A DNA stretch of 64,000 nucleotides from Pseudomonadales bacterium (GTDB taxonomy: Bacteria; Pseudomonadota; Gammaproteobacteria; Pseudomonadales; Azotimanducaceae), in NCBI GenBank assembly GCA_028281005.1, contig JANQKS010000079.1, positions 1 through 64,000 on the forward strand, in the 5' to 3' direction. Below the pieces are notes generated by a model. That model was not told where the DNA came from and ran no database searches. It saw only the letters and a list, made by a program, of their open reading frames with translations. Of the stretch, positions 25,899 to 34,833 are shown piece by piece. How positions within the stretch are numbered: position 1 is the first letter of the stretch; the number at the start of each line of letters is the position of its first letter. Both the position numbers and the translations under genes were made by a program.

Positions 25899-26726
25899 GT
25901 GAGCGATTCATTTGGTTACTCAACGAAAATCTCAGTCACGGCTGAGGACAAAACGCAGTTTGTTGAATTTGCCAAGCGCACAGTGCGTGCGGCGGGGGCG
26001 GCGACTTTACCCTTCTTTCGATCAGATATCGAAGTTTTAAATAAGGCGGGCGACGGTCAATTCGATCCGGTCACTGAGGCTGATCGTGCTGCAGAGACAG
26101 TGATTCGCGACGCACTCGCCGAGTCGTTTCCGACCCATGGCGTGTACGGAGAAGAGTACGGATACCAAACGGGTAATGGCCTCACTTGGGTGATTGATCC
26201 AATCGATGGCACACGTGCATTCATGACCGGCATGCTGCACTGGGGTGTGTTGCTTGGCTTGTTTGATGGTGATGTGCCGATTGTAGGCGCTATGTATCAG
26301 CCGTATACCCAAGAGCTGTTTTACGGTGATGGCGAACGAACCTTTTTTGCGCAGGGTGATGCGGAACGCCAGTTGCGCACGTCGTTATGTGATGAGTTAG
26401 GAAACGCTGTGCTGGCGACCACTGGTTTTGAATGGTTTGAGCAGGAAGATCGCTTGCGTTTTGATCAGCTGCGATCGGAAGTGCAGCTGTGGCGCACGGG
26501 CGGGGACTGCTACATCTATGGGCTAGTGGCGATGGGTCATGTACACCTCGGTACGGATGCGTCGTTGAATCCTTACGACATTCAGGCGCTGATTCCCATT
26601 GTTCAAGGTGCCGGCGGCGTGGTGACCACTTACGATGGCGGCAACGCCAGCATGGGTGGCGCGGTGTTGGCGTCGGCGAATGAAGTTTTACACCGCAAGG
26701 CGCTAGACGCGCTTAGCCGGCGCTAG
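25899..26726 (+). CDS. hisN: Inositol-monophosphatase-family phosphatase, HisN-like
   Basis: 275 residues. Mg2+-dependent phosphatase with the family's metal motifs: G-E-E-Y-G (the first Glu), WVIDPIDGTRAFMTG (the D-P-x-D-G-T core), and the C-terminal WRTGGDCYIYGLVAMGHVHLG with TDASLNPYDIQALIPIVQGAGG. The W-R-T-G-G-D-C-Y and N-P-Y-D patterns fit the histidinol-phosphatase (HisN) subgroup, so the likely reaction is histidinol phosphate to histidinol. Start is GTG at 25899. It is not near other his genes. The alternative is a general inositol or sugar phosphatase. Confidence 0.78.
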   Translation: MSDSFGYSTKISVTAEDKTQFVEFAKRTVRAAGAATLPFFRSDIEVLNKAGDGQFDPVTEADRAAETVIRDALAESFPTHGVYGEEYGYQTGNGLTWVIDPIDGTRAFMTGMLHWGVLLGLFDGDVPIVGAMYQPYTQELFYGDGERTFFAQGDAERQLRTSLCDELGNAVLATTGFEWFEQEDRLRFDQLRSEVQLWRTGGDCYIYGLVAMGHVHLGTDASLNPYDIQALIPIVQGAGGVVTTYDGGNASMGGAVLASANEVLHRKALDALSRR

Positions 26727-26764
26727 GTTTTCGCATAGGAACACCGGTTGTTAGTAGCTGGCCG

Positions 26765-27361
26765 CTAGTAGTTTGAGGCGTGTTGTTGTTTGGTGATATC
26801 GACCAAGCATTCAATCAGCAGCTTATGCTCAGCCTGTTTCACCCGCTCTTCTAGATCTTCCACCGTATCTGAGGTCAGCACCGGCACACGGATCTGGGAG
26901 AGGATCGGACCCGTGTCGTAATCGGTATCGACTAAGTGAACAGTTGCGCCGCTTTCGCTTTCCCCAGCGGCCAGCACGGCTTCGTGTACTTTGCGTCCAA
27001 AGAACCCTTTGCCGCCAAATTTTGGCAGCAAGGCGGGGTGCGTATTTAGGATACGTCCGCCATAGGCGTTTAGGGTGCGCGGTCCTAGCTTCTTCATATA
27101 GCCGAGTAGAAGTACCCAGTCTGCCTTGGCGTTCTGGAGTGCCTGTAGTAGAGCGATGTCTGCGGCATCTTCGTCATTGTGCGTTTTGCCGCTGATGTGG
27201 ACGGTAACGACACCGGCCGCGCGCGCGCGCTGCATCGCACCGGAGCGGCTATTGTTGCTCACCACTACGGCAACAGTTGCCTCTAATATATTTTGTTGGC
27301 AAGCGTCCAGCACCGCTTGCAAAGTAGTGCCTTGATGGCTTGCCAGCACGGCTAGGCGCAT
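26765..27361 (-). CDS. purN: Phosphoribosylglycinamide formyltransferase-like protein
   Basis: 198 residues. PurN fold: N-terminal MRLAVLASHQGTTLQAVLDACQ (usual G-x-G-T-N-L-Q, here G-T-T-L-Q), the catalytic block ILNTHPALLP with Asn and His, and DTDYDTGPIL with the catalytic Asp. The predicted reaction is GAR to formyl-GAR with 10-formyl-THF. It is not beside purM, which is its common partner, and the loop FGGKGFFGRKVHEAV matches the family. ATG at 27361 is the natural N-terminus; the ORF extends 10 codons upstream. A paralogous formyltransferase is the alternative. Confidence 0.72.
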   Translation of the reverse strand: MRLAVLASHQGTTLQAVLDACQQNILEATVAVVVSNNSRSGAMQRARAAGVVTVHISGKTHNDEDAADIALLQALQNAKADWVLLLGYMKKLGPRTLNAYGGRILNTHPALLPKFGGKGFFGRKVHEAVLAAGESESGATVHLVDTDYDTGPILSQIRVPVLTSDTVEDLEERVKQAEHKLLIECLVDITKQQHASNY

Positions 27362-27414
27362 GTTCGGGGTCTCAGCGAAGGTGATGAGCAAGAGGAGTCG
27401 TCCATGCGGCTATT

Positions 27415-28764
27415 TTAGCCGTAGGCTTGGGCTGGTAGCCAGGTTACCAGGGCATTCCAGTTAAAAATGATGAACATGCCGATGAGCTGCAGGACAATAA
27501 ATGGCACCACACCTCTGTAAATGGTGAACACATCCACCCCTTCTGGTGCGACACCTTTCAGATAGAAAATCGCAAAACCCACGGGAGGTGTGAGGAAGCT
27601 GGTTTGTAGGCATACCGCAAATAGGATGGTGAACCATACGGGGTCAAATCCGAGGCTGACCACCACCGGTGAAACGAGGGGCAGCACGATTAGAGTCAGT
27701 TCGATCCAGTCGAGGAAGAATCCCAAGATAAAAGTAGCAATGAGGATGCAGATGATGATTCCAGTCGGCTCAAACGGCAGGCTCAGTAGTGCACCTTCGA
27801 TGAGTTCGTCGCCACCGAGGCCGCGCAACACCAAAGAAAAAGCCGTGGCGCCTAACAGCACACCAAAAATAAACGCGGTGGTGCGTGTGGTTTCCTGCAA
27901 AACATTACCCATCACGGATTTGTTGAGTTGGCGTTTCGCCAGCGCCAAGATTAAGGCGCCCGCTGCGCCCACACCTGCTGCCTCCGTTGGCGTGGCCAGA
28001 CCGAAAAAGATGCTGCCAAGTACCGCGAGAATTAGGAACGCAGGCGGCAATATCGCTTTAAGAAGATCCCACACGGCCTGCAGGTCAAACTCTTCCGTGG
28101 GTGCGGGTGGCGCCATTTCCGGTTTGATGCGGCCTATGGCGAGCAAGTAAAAAATGTACAGCCCCGCCAAAAGCACACCGGGAAACACCGCGCCTAAAAA
28201 CAGATCACCCACACTCATCGACATGCGGTCTGCCATCAGCACCAACATGATGCTGGGTGGGATCAGAATGCCGAGGGTACCTACCGCACATACGGTGCCG
28301 GATGCGAGGGATTTGTCGTAGCCATTGTTGAGCATGGCCGGCAGACCCAGCAGCGCAAGCAGGACCACGGAGGCGCCGATAATGCCGGTGGTTGCGGCGA
28401 GCAGCAGACCGATGAGAGTAACGGTGATGGCGAGACCGCCGCGAATGCTGCCGAACAGCCGGGCGAAGCTGGTCATGAGCTGGTTGGCGATGCCGGAGCG
28501 GTCCAGCAGCAGGCCCATGAAAATAAACATCGGCAGGGCCACCATCACCCAGTTTTCCATGACGTTCCAGATGCGGTCTACCGTGAGGGAGGTATAGGCC
28601 CAATCCATGCCTATGGGCAGCGCAAAATCTACCTGCAAAACCACCGCGAAGGCGCTGAACAACACCGCCAGGCCGCCGAGTATCCAGGCCACTGGGAAGC
28701 CGGTGAACACCAGCGCAATGAAGCTCACAAACATCATCACAGCGAGGATTTCATTGGCCGGCAT
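27415..28764 (-). CDS. TRAP transporter large permease (DctM-type)
   Basis: 449 residues with about 12 to 13 transmembrane helices, the sodium-coupled substrate channel of a TRAP transporter. Typical segments are MFIFMGLLLDRSGIANQLM near the first third, GTLGILIPPSIMLVLMADRMSMSVGDLFLGAVFPGVLLAG and the C-terminal LQTSFLTPPVGFAIFYLKG. It overlaps the small permease gene by 14 bp and is the last gene of the dctP-dctQ-dctM set. The substrate is set by the binding protein upstream. Confidence 0.92.
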   Translation of the reverse strand: MPANEILAVMMFVSFIALVFTGFPVAWILGGLAVLFSAFAVVLQVDFALPIGMDWAYTSLTVDRIWNVMENWVMVALPMFIFMGLLLDRSGIANQLMTSFARLFGSIRGGLAITVTLIGLLLAATTGIIGASVVLLALLGLPAMLNNGYDKSLASGTVCAVGTLGILIPPSIMLVLMADRMSMSVGDLFLGAVFPGVLLAGLYIFYLLAIGRIKPEMAPPAPTEEFDLQAVWDLLKAILPPAFLILAVLGSIFFGLATPTEAAGVGAAGALILALAKRQLNKSVMGNVLQETTRTTAFIFGVLLGATAFSLVLRGLGGDELIEGALLSLPFEPTGIIICILIATFILGFFLDWIELTLIVLPLVSPVVVSLGFDPVWFTILFAVCLQTSFLTPPVGFAIFYLKGVAPEGVDVFTIYRGVVPFIVLQLIGMFIIFNWNALVTWLPAQAYG

Positions 28765-29305
28765 CAGCGTCCCCCTGTTTGTTTGGCTGTAAAAACAAAA
28801 AGGTCCAGACGCGCATCAGGCGCGATACAACGGCCAGGAGTAGCAGCGCAAAGCCGATGGGTAGAAACGCTTTAATCAGCCAGCGCAAGGGTAATCCGCC
28901 CGGCGAGGGGGATATTTCCGAGAGCGCGTAGGAAGACATCACAAACGGGACGCCGTAAATCAACACCAACGCGATAAAAGGCAACAAAAACAGCAAGATG
29001 CCATACAGCTCAACCCAGGCTTGGGTAGTCGGTCGCATACGTTCATGGAGGACGTCCACACGAATGTGTGTGTCGGCTTGGTAGGCATAACTTAGGCCGA
29101 GCAAAAAGCCCACCGAATAGAGATGCCACTGTAGTTCTTCGAGCTCGATGCGCCCTTCACTAAAGACATAGCGCATCAGCACGTTGATGACGATGACGGC
29201 GAGCAGGATCAGCCAAATGCCGGAAGTCCAACGGCCTAAAGTCTCCAGCGCGTTGTCGATGCGGCGTGACCAGCGGGTGTGCGGCAGATAGCTCTCGTCG
29301 GTCAT
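28751..29305 (-). CDS. TRAP transporter small permease (DctQ-type)
   Basis: 184 residues with four transmembrane helices (near 20-40, 55-75, 100-120 and 140-165), the accessory membrane subunit of the TRAP transporter. It contains WHLYSVGFLLGLSYAYQADTHIRVDVLHERM, the usual DctQ core with E-x-x-Q-W and H-I-R-V-D. ATG at 29305 forms a TAATG overlap with the stop of the binding-protein gene, which decides the start. A longer version from 29341 would add 12 residues inside that gene. Confidence 0.88.
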   Translation of the reverse strand: MTDESYLPHTRWSRRIDNALETLGRWTSGIWLILLAVIVINVLMRYVFSEGRIELEELQWHLYSVGFLLGLSYAYQADTHIRVDVLHERMRPTTQAWVELYGILLFLLPFIALVLIYGVPFVMSSYALSEISPSPGGLPLRWLIKAFLPIGFALLLLAVVSRLMRVWTFLFLQPNKQGDADAGQ

Positions 29306-30414
29306 TAAAAGTCCCGCGGCAGATAGGCGCGGGATTTCCACTGCTGGTAGTTTTCCCTGAAAGCGCGCTGGGAGGCCAGCACTCTGGCGAAATCTGCGTC
29401 GTTTGCGGCTTCTTCTTCAATCACCGCGCTGGCAACACGCTCCAGTTCACGCAGCAGCGGCTCGGGGAGAACCTCGGCGCTGACGCCAATGTCTGGAAAC
29501 CCCGCGATGATTGCGCCCTGTTTGGCTTCGGAAGCTGATAGGTTGCGAATCACACCAGCGGTACAGGCCGCTTCGATCATGGCTTGATCGGCGTCGCTCA
29601 TTTCCTGCCAGGCCTCCAAATTAACCACCAGGTGTGACGCCGTGAAAGTTTGATGCCAGCCGGGGTAATAGTTGAATTTGGCGACGCGATTAAACCCCAG
29701 CGTCTGGTCCACAATTGGTAAGGCAAACTCCGAGGCATCGATTGCGCCTTTCTCCAGGGCCTGAAAAATCTCTCCGCCGGGGATCATGGTGACGCTGGCA
29801 CCCAGTTGTTCCAGCACTTTGCCGCCCAGCCCGGCAAAGCGGATTTTTAACCCCTCCAGATCTTCCAGGCGTTCGATGCGCTCACGAAACCAGCCTGCGG
29901 TTTCGGGGCCGGTCATACCACAGTAAATGGGGTGGATATTGTGCTTGGCGTAGATCTCTTCACCCAGTTCCCGCCCGCCGGCCTCAAACCACCATGCGCT
30001 GTATTCCCAGGGCTCCATGCCGAATGGCACAGCCCCAAACAAGGGCGATACGGGTATTTTGCCTTGATCATAACCCACCCACGTGTAGCCGGCTTCTACT
30101 TTGCGGTCACGTACCGCGTCGGTGACCGAAAAAGCGGGAACAATCTCGCCGGGCTCAAATACGTCGATCTTAATCTCACCACCGGAGGCGCGGTGAATCA
30201 TGTCGGCCACATACAGCGGATTGTCTCCCAGCACGGGAAGTGTGGTTTGAAAGGCCACCGGCAAACGCCAGTAGATGCGGGCTTGTGTGGTGCCTGGCGT
30301 ACCGGCACCTGCAACCGCCGGAGTGGCAGCCCCGGGCGGGCGTACCGCAAGGCTGCCGATGGTCCCAACTAGAAAGGCTGTCACCACTGCCGCGAGCGCG
30401 GCTTTATTGCTCAT
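29305..30414 (-). CDS. TRAP transporter periplasmic substrate-binding protein (DctP-type)
   Basis: 369 residues. N-terminal hydrophobic segment (about 5-24) as a signal anchor or peptide, then a DctP-family domain. The stretch ERLEDLEGLKIRFAGLGGKVLEQLGASVTMIPGGEIFQALEKGAIDASE is the typical substrate-coordinating region with the conserved Arg (LKIR) that binds a carboxylate. The substrate is therefore probably an organic acid. The long form with FNYYPGWHQTF resembles the 'mannitol/chloroaromatic' TRAP group. It follows the Rieske oxygenase gene by 90 bp on the same strand, which suggests uptake of its substrate. Confidence 0.9.
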   Translation of the reverse strand: MSNKAALAAVVTAFLVGTIGSLAVRPPGAATPAVAGAGTPGTTQARIYWRLPVAFQTTLPVLGDNPLYVADMIHRASGGEIKIDVFEPGEIVPAFSVTDAVRDRKVEAGYTWVGYDQGKIPVSPLFGAVPFGMEPWEYSAWWFEAGGRELGEEIYAKHNIHPIYCGMTGPETAGWFRERIERLEDLEGLKIRFAGLGGKVLEQLGASVTMIPGGEIFQALEKGAIDASEFALPIVDQTLGFNRVAKFNYYPGWHQTFTASHLVVNLEAWQEMSDADQAMIEAACTAGVIRNLSASEAKQGAIIAGFPDIGVSAEVLPEPLLRELERVASAVIEEEAANDADFARVLASQRAFRENYQQWKSRAYLPRDF

Positions 30415-30504
30415 GCGCCGAATGTCCCTTTCCCGTTAACTTGATCGACTCGATTGTCGGGAGCCGGCCGCAGGGAATCAAGGGGTAGGTGACGGGTGCG
30501 CTGA

Positions 30505-31779
30505 CTAGCCGGCGGACACCTGGCTAGCTTGCGCCAGGCGCGGCTCGTTTGGATAAATCCACTCCTCCCCCATTACCTGCGCCACACGCAGCTCTGCGGG
30601 GATGTTGTCTATGCCAATCATGCGATCTGCCGCCTGGTTCCAGTGGTAGATGCGGGCCTCCTGATAGCTCAGAGGCACACCTTTAAAGCCGTAGGACTCC
30701 ATCGACCTTTGAATAGCTTCACCAAATTGAGTGTCTTCGAGCAGCACTGCACCCAGCTCGCTGCCGTCTTCATTGGTCCACATGTTTACCAGATCCGGTT
30801 TGGGACCATCACCCCAATCTGCGGCCATCGTCCACACCTCGAAGCGGCACTTATTGATGCCGTTGGGCCAAAACTGCAGAGGGGGTAAGAAGAAATTACT
30901 TAGTGGGGATACCCAGTTGGGAAAGATGCCGTATGACTGGGTGCACTCACGCCCAATAGGTCCGACGGTGTCGATGGTCTTGATGCCGGGGGGCGGGGCG
31001 ATGGTGCGCGGTGCCGATGCTTTTTTGGAAGGCGCCACCATGCGGCCGTGGCCGTTTGGATAGAAGGTGTTCACATTACGGCGGTCATCCAAGGTCTGGG
31101 CCACGGTCTGCGCGTGGATGCTTTTTACGTGGTAGACCTCGGTGTTGGCTTCCATGGCCACCTTCCAATTACAGTTGAGGTCAAAAATGTGCCGTCCAAT
31201 AAGGCGGCAACTGTCGAATTGGAATTCCTGCCATTCCTCGGCAATGGGCCCCAGCCACTCAAGCAGGGTCTGGGCTTGCTCGTCGAAATTCACCCAGATG
31301 AGGTTGCCGAAACGTTCACAGCGGATACTGATGAGGCTGCGGCAGGATTTGTCTAAGCCATTAAAATCCTCTGGGTCGCGAATGCTCATCAACTCGCCGT
31401 CGTGGTTGTAGCTCCAACCGTGATAGTTGCAAGTCAGGCTCGAGCGTTTGCCGGATTTTTCTGTCATCACCGGGGCGCCGCGGTGCGAACAGGTGTTGTA
31501 AAACGCCTTTATCTCGCCGGCCATGGTGTGCACGATGAGCACCGGCTGGCCTGCGTTTTCCCACACTAAAAAACAGCCTGGCTCAGGTAACTCATCAATG
31601 TGCGCGGCAAATAACCAAGTTTTGCGCCAGATGTGTTGTTTCTCTAGTTCATGAAAACGTGGGTCGGTGTAGCGGCCGGCAGGGATGTCCGGTAGTACTG
31701 GAAAGCCTTCCGGCGGGCTGGTTCGGCTGGCTTCGAATTCCATCAAGGTATACAAGTTTTCGATCTCTTGTTGATTCAT
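30505..31779 (-). CDS. Rieske non-heme iron oxygenase, alpha subunit
   Basis: 424 residues. The Rieske [2Fe-2S] motif C-x-H-x16-C-x2-H is in TCSHRGAP...LTCNYHGW. The catalytic iron motif is in NWKVAMEANTEVYHVKSIH (Y-H-x4-H). It belongs to the aromatic ring-hydroxylating or related Rieske monooxygenase family, acting with a separate reductase that is not in this window. ATG at 31779 is used because the N-terminus matches the family; the ORF is open upstream to 31989 but would run into the TetR gene. The TetR gene ends 20 bp before it, so the regulator likely shares its transcript. Confidence 0.88.
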   Translation of the reverse strand: MNQQEIENLYTLMEFEASRTSPPEGFPVLPDIPAGRYTDPRFHELEKQHIWRKTWLFAAHIDELPEPGCFLVWENAGQPVLIVHTMAGEIKAFYNTCSHRGAPVMTEKSGKRSSLTCNYHGWSYNHDGELMSIRDPEDFNGLDKSCRSLISIRCERFGNLIWVNFDEQAQTLLEWLGPIAEEWQEFQFDSCRLIGRHIFDLNCNWKVAMEANTEVYHVKSIHAQTVAQTLDDRRNVNTFYPNGHGRMVAPSKKASAPRTIAPPPGIKTIDTVGPIGRECTQSYGIFPNWVSPLSNFFLPPLQFWPNGINKCRFEVWTMAADWGDGPKPDLVNMWTNEDGSELGAVLLEDTQFGEAIQRSMESYGFKGVPLSYQEARIYHWNQAADRMIGIDNIPAELRVAQVMGEEWIYPNEPRLAQASQVSAG

Positions 31780-31799
31780 AAACTTGGCTCCAGTTGTCC

Positions 31800-32468
31800 C
31801 TAAATAAGTTGATTCAGTTCTGTGCTGAGACGGTCCCGGCGGGTACCTTGAGTGGCACCGGTGAGTAGCATCAGCAAACCCTGCAAAGACCCACTTCGAA
31901 ACTCCTCTGCGCCTAACAAGCCTTTCATGCGCAGCAGCACCATCCCCCAGCCTTGGCTGACAATCTGGCGAGCTAAGTTTTCCGGGCACGTGCCGGGATT
32001 AAGTTCCTGGTTTCCCTCGGCGACCTGCAAGTGCTGCGTGGTGAAGGTGATGCTGTCGCTGAGCAGCGCCTTGGTCAAAGGATGTTCTGCTGGGGTCTGT
32101 ACCAGCGCGCGTGTCATAGCGTCCGAATAGGCAGGCGTGGCGACGACTTCGGCGATGGCGGTTTTGCGGCTTGCCAAGATGGTTGGAATACCGGGCTCGA
32201 GGTTTACATCGTCACCACGGTAGCGCGCAATCACTTCGCCCACAGCCGCGTGCAACAGCTCGTCCTTGCCGCCATAGAGGTTGTACAAGGTGCGCTTGGT
32301 CACGCCGGCTTGTTCCGCCAGGGCGTTCATCGTGACGCCGTCATAACCCTTCGCCGCTAAAGCTTGGCGTGTGACCTCTAAAATATTGGCCTCACGCTGT
32401 ACTTGGCGGTCAGATCGATAGAGGCGTTTGGTGGGGGTCTCGACAGACAAGCCCGGCGCGGATGGCAT
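31800..32468 (-). CDS. TetR family transcriptional regulator
   Basis: 222 residues. An N-terminal helix-turn-helix (about residues 25-70) carries ILEVTRQALAAKGYDGVTMNALAEQAGVTKRTLYNLYGGKDELL, the classical TetR pattern. The C-terminal ligand-binding part is divergent. It is first in a minus-strand run with the Rieske oxygenase and TRAP genes, so it probably represses that run and responds to its substrate. A palindrome overlaps its own -10 box (32498-32510), consistent with autoregulation. Confidence 0.9.
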   Translation of the reverse strand: MPSAPGLSVETPTKRLYRSDRQVQREANILEVTRQALAAKGYDGVTMNALAEQAGVTKRTLYNLYGGKDELLHAAVGEVIARYRGDDVNLEPGIPTILASRKTAIAEVVATPAYSDAMTRALVQTPAEHPLTKALLSDSITFTTQHLQVAEGNQELNPGTCPENLARQIVSQGWGMVLLRMKGLLGAEEFRSGSLQGLLMLLTGATQGTRRDRLSTELNQLI

Positions 32469-32497
32469 TGAGTGACCCGTGTCAAATTTGCACTGGC

Positions 32498-32530
32498 GTA
32501 TAAATTATACCTGGGTGTAATTTTTGTCAA
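32498..32530 (-). promoter_or_regulatory. Consensus promoter with overlapping operator palindrome
   Basis: Read on the minus strand, TTGACA (32530-32525) and TATAAT (32509-32504) are perfect sigma-70 boxes, though the 15-bp spacer is short. The palindrome GTATAA-A-TTATAC (32498-32510) covers the -10 box. It lies about 36 bp upstream of the TetR start and is a plausible operator for that regulator, which would block RNA polymerase when bound. Confidence 0.55.
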
Positions 32531-32578
32531 TCAGGCAGCATCGTGCCCTGTTTAGAGTGACCCACGATCTTGTGGACG

Positions 32579-32989
32579 TTAGACGTTGGAGGAAGGATTG
32601 CTTTTTTTTGGCAGGGTCTTGACGTTGGCGATGGCGGTCCACGCTTTCTTCAGCGTGCCCTTGGCGGCGTCCAATTGCTGGCGACGCTTGATGGCTTTGA
32701 CATTTACCCGTTGGTTACCTTGCTCCACCCGAGTGCGTGCCACGGTCGCGTTGGCAGGGTCTTTTTCGAACTCGTGGATGAGCTTCAAGTGATCTTGCGC
32801 ATTGGCTTGTGCTAAGCGCGCAACCAACAGCGAAGCGCTGATCTCCGCGTCAAACTTCTCGGCGTACGGTCCTAACATGATTTGCTCACGGGTGCGGAAG
32901 AACCAACCTTCATCGGTTTCGATGAAGCGCGCACTGCGCACGATATTTGGTATGACTTCTTGGTCCTTGTCCGCTCTTCTAAGTTGCAT
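32579..32989 (-). CDS. DUF6316-like small protein with basic C-terminus
   Basis: 136 residues. The N-terminal half has F-I-E-T-D-E-G-W-F-F-R-T-R-E-x5-G-P-Y, matching the DUF6316 pattern W-[YF]-F-x-T-R-E-G-x-x-G-P-[FY]. A second protein with the same motif is encoded at 40168. The C-terminal half is helical and rich in Lys and Arg (VKAIKRRQQLDAAKGTLKKAW), possibly nucleic-acid-binding. Function unknown. ATG at 32989 is taken as start because the motif-bearing domain begins there; the longer ORF overlaps the divergent holin-like gene region. Confidence 0.6.
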   Translation of the reverse strand: MQLRRADKDQEVIPNIVRSARFIETDEGWFFRTREQIMLGPYAEKFDAEISASLLVARLAQANAQDHLKLIHEFEKDPANATVARTRVEQGNQRVNVKAIKRRQQLDAAKGTLKKAWTAIANVKTLPKKSNPSSNV

Positions 32990-33154
32990 TGCTGCCGCGC
33001 GTTTCGTTCCTTGATGTGCTGCACTATGGCAGAAGTGGAGGGTTTTGGGTGTTAGATGGTGCGCGCCAGTTGGCTTTATGTGCTGAAACTGTGAACCAGT
33101 GCGCAAATTTACCCAGGCGTTACAATGTTGCTGTGCAAGTGCGCGGAGCAACCC

Positions 33155-33532
33155 ATGGGCATCATCATTCGAGTGTTGTTAAACATGCTGGCCATTTGGC
33201 TGGCTGCCACCTTGGTCTCGGGCATTTCCACCGCCGATAACGCCGCTTTGATCTGGGCGTCCATCTCCTTGGGTCTGGTGAATGCGTTTATTCGTCCGCT
33301 GGTGGTGTTTTTGACGCTGCCAGTGACACTCTTGACCCTCGGCTTGTTTCTTTTGTTCGTCAACGCGGCCATGTTGAACCTAGCGGCTTGGTTTGTGGAA
33401 GGATTCGACGTGGTGGGTGTGATCGATGCGCTGTTGGGCGCGATCATCGTCAGCCTTGTCAGCTGGGCGGGTTCAGCCTTTATTGGGGAAAACGGGCGCT
33501 ACCGCGTGCTGGTCGTCGAACGACGTGATTAA
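33155..33532 (+). CDS. Phage holin family / YvlD-like membrane protein
   Basis: 125 residues with four hydrophobic helices. The pattern LGLVNAFIRPLVVFLTLPVTLLTLGLFLLFVNAAMLNLAAWFV is diagnostic for the Phage_holin_4_2/YvlD family (N-x-x-I-R-P-x-x-x-x-x-x-x-P). Chromosomal copies are not phage genes, and their role is unknown, possibly envelope-related. ATG at 33155 follows GGAG; an upstream in-frame start at 33125 has no site. Confidence 0.82.
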   Translation: MGIIIRVLLNMLAIWLAATLVSGISTADNAALIWASISLGLVNAFIRPLVVFLTLPVTLLTLGLFLLFVNAAMLNLAAWFVEGFDVVGVIDALLGAIIVSLVSWAGSAFIGENGRYRVLVVERRD

Positions 33533-33566
33533 GTGGGTTTAGATTGTCGGACAGCGCTTCAAATCA

Positions 33567-33629
33567 GCTTATAAGCACTGCTTGATAAAATTATAACGCG
33601 AGCCAATTTCGGTGTTGTGTTCCGAAATT
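33567..33629 (+). promoter_or_regulatory. Leader of the pnt operon with two inverted repeats
   Basis: The 158-bp gap before pntAA holds a 10-bp palindrome GCTTATAAGC (33567-33576) and an 8-bp inverted repeat AATTTCGG-N9-CCGAAATT (33605-33612 and 33622-33629). Between them is an A/T-rich stretch suited to a -10 box. They may be an operator and a leader hairpin, respectively. No factor can be named. Confidence 0.35.
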
Positions 33630-33690
33630 ACGACGGTAAACTCTGTCCCCTTTGTCGCGATAATAACCAAAATCATCTAGGGGGATGCAC

Positions 33691-34830
33691 ATGCAAATTG
33701 GTGTGCCAAAGGAAACCTGGCCGGGTGAGTTGCGTGTGGCACTTGTACCACAAAACGCCAAGAAGCTCATTGGGCGGGGTTTTGAAATCACAATCGAAAG
33801 TGGCGCCGGCCTCAACGCAGGTTTTACCGATGCGGACTATGAAGAAGCGGGTGCTGCCGTTTCTGCCGATCGCAACGCTGTGTTGAGCAACGCCGATTTG
33901 ATTCTGCGTGTGCGCAAACCCGAGGTTAACGAGGTGTCGTTGCTTAAATCCGGCGCCGTGACCATCAGCTTCTTAGATCCGTTTAACGAGCAGGCGCTGG
34001 TGGAAAGCATGGCCAGCCAAGGCGTGGTGAGCATCTCCATGGAGATGATCCCGCGCAGCACCCGTGCGCAGAAAATGGATGCTCTGTCTTCCCAAGCTAA
34101 CCTGGCAGGCTACGTCACCATTATTCAAGCGGCTTACCACTGTCCGAAGATTATGCCCATGATGATGACACCGGCAGGTACCATCGCGCCGTCGAGGGTG
34201 TTTGTGATCGGGGCCGGGGTTGCCGGTTTACAGGCCATCGCCACCGCGAAGCGTCTCGGTGCCAGAGTGGAGGCGTTTGATACCCGGCCCGTGGTTGCCG
34301 AACAAGTGCAGTCCCTGGGGGCCAAGTTTGTTGAGATAGACCTTGGTGAAATGGGCCAGACCGAGCAGGGTTACGCAAAAGAGCTCACCCCCGAACAGCT
34401 GGAGCTGCAGCGCGAAGGTCAAAAAGCGGTGATCGCTCAATCCGACGTGGTGGTGACCACAGCGCAGCTGTTTGGCCGCCCGGCGCCTGTCATTGTTGGC
34501 CGCGACATGGTTGAAAGCATGAAGCCCGGCAGCGTTATCGTGGATATGGCGGTGGAAACCGGCGGCAACGTTGAAGGTTCGGTGCTGGATCAAGTGACGG
34601 ACATAAACGGTGTAAAAGTCATTGGCCAGGGGAACTTGCCCAGCGAAGTGGCACGCAACGCCAGTGATATGTACTCCAACAACCTCTTCAACTTGGTTGA
34701 CGAATTCTGGGATGACGAAAACAAGCAGCTCAACCTAGACCCGGAAGACGAGATTGTTGAAGCCTGTGTGATCACCCGCGACGGTGCGGTGGTCAACGAA
34801 ACCATAAAAAATATCTATAGCGGAGCGTAA
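33691..34830 (+). CDS. pntAA: NAD(P) transhydrogenase alpha subunit, soluble part (PntAA)
   Basis: 379 residues. NAD(H)-binding domain I of the proton-translocating transhydrogenase, which transfers hydride between NADH and NADP+. It has the Ala-DH/PNT N-terminal domain (IGVPKETWPGELRVALVP) and the Rossmann segment RVFVIGAGVAGLQAIATAKRLGARVEAFD, followed by VVTTAQLFGRPAPVIV. The membrane part is encoded separately downstream, as in three-subunit enzymes. ATG 33691 is preferred over 33685 because AGGGGG then sits 6 bp upstream. Confidence 0.93.
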   Translation: MQIGVPKETWPGELRVALVPQNAKKLIGRGFEITIESGAGLNAGFTDADYEEAGAAVSADRNAVLSNADLILRVRKPEVNEVSLLKSGAVTISFLDPFNEQALVESMASQGVVSISMEMIPRSTRAQKMDALSSQANLAGYVTIIQAAYHCPKIMPMMMTPAGTIAPSRVFVIGAGVAGLQAIATAKRLGARVEAFDTRPVVAEQVQSLGAKFVEIDLGEMGQTEQGYAKELTPEQLELQREGQKAVIAQSDVVVTTAQLFGRPAPVIVGRDMVESMKPGSVIVDMAVETGGNVEGSVLDQVTDINGVKVIGQGNLPSEVARNASDMYSNNLFNLVDEFWDDENKQLNLDPEDEIVEACVITRDGAVVNETIKNIYSGA

Positions 34831-34833
34831 ACC

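Noticed and set aside
25837-25923. N-terminal extension of the RidA protein
   Set aside because: It would overlap the divergent HisN gene; the family starts at 25836.
31780-31989. N-terminal extension of the Rieske oxygenase
   Set aside because: It lies inside the TetR gene and has no resemblance to the family.
33155-33532. Phage-derived holin
   Set aside because: The YvlD family is chromosomal and no other phage gene is present.
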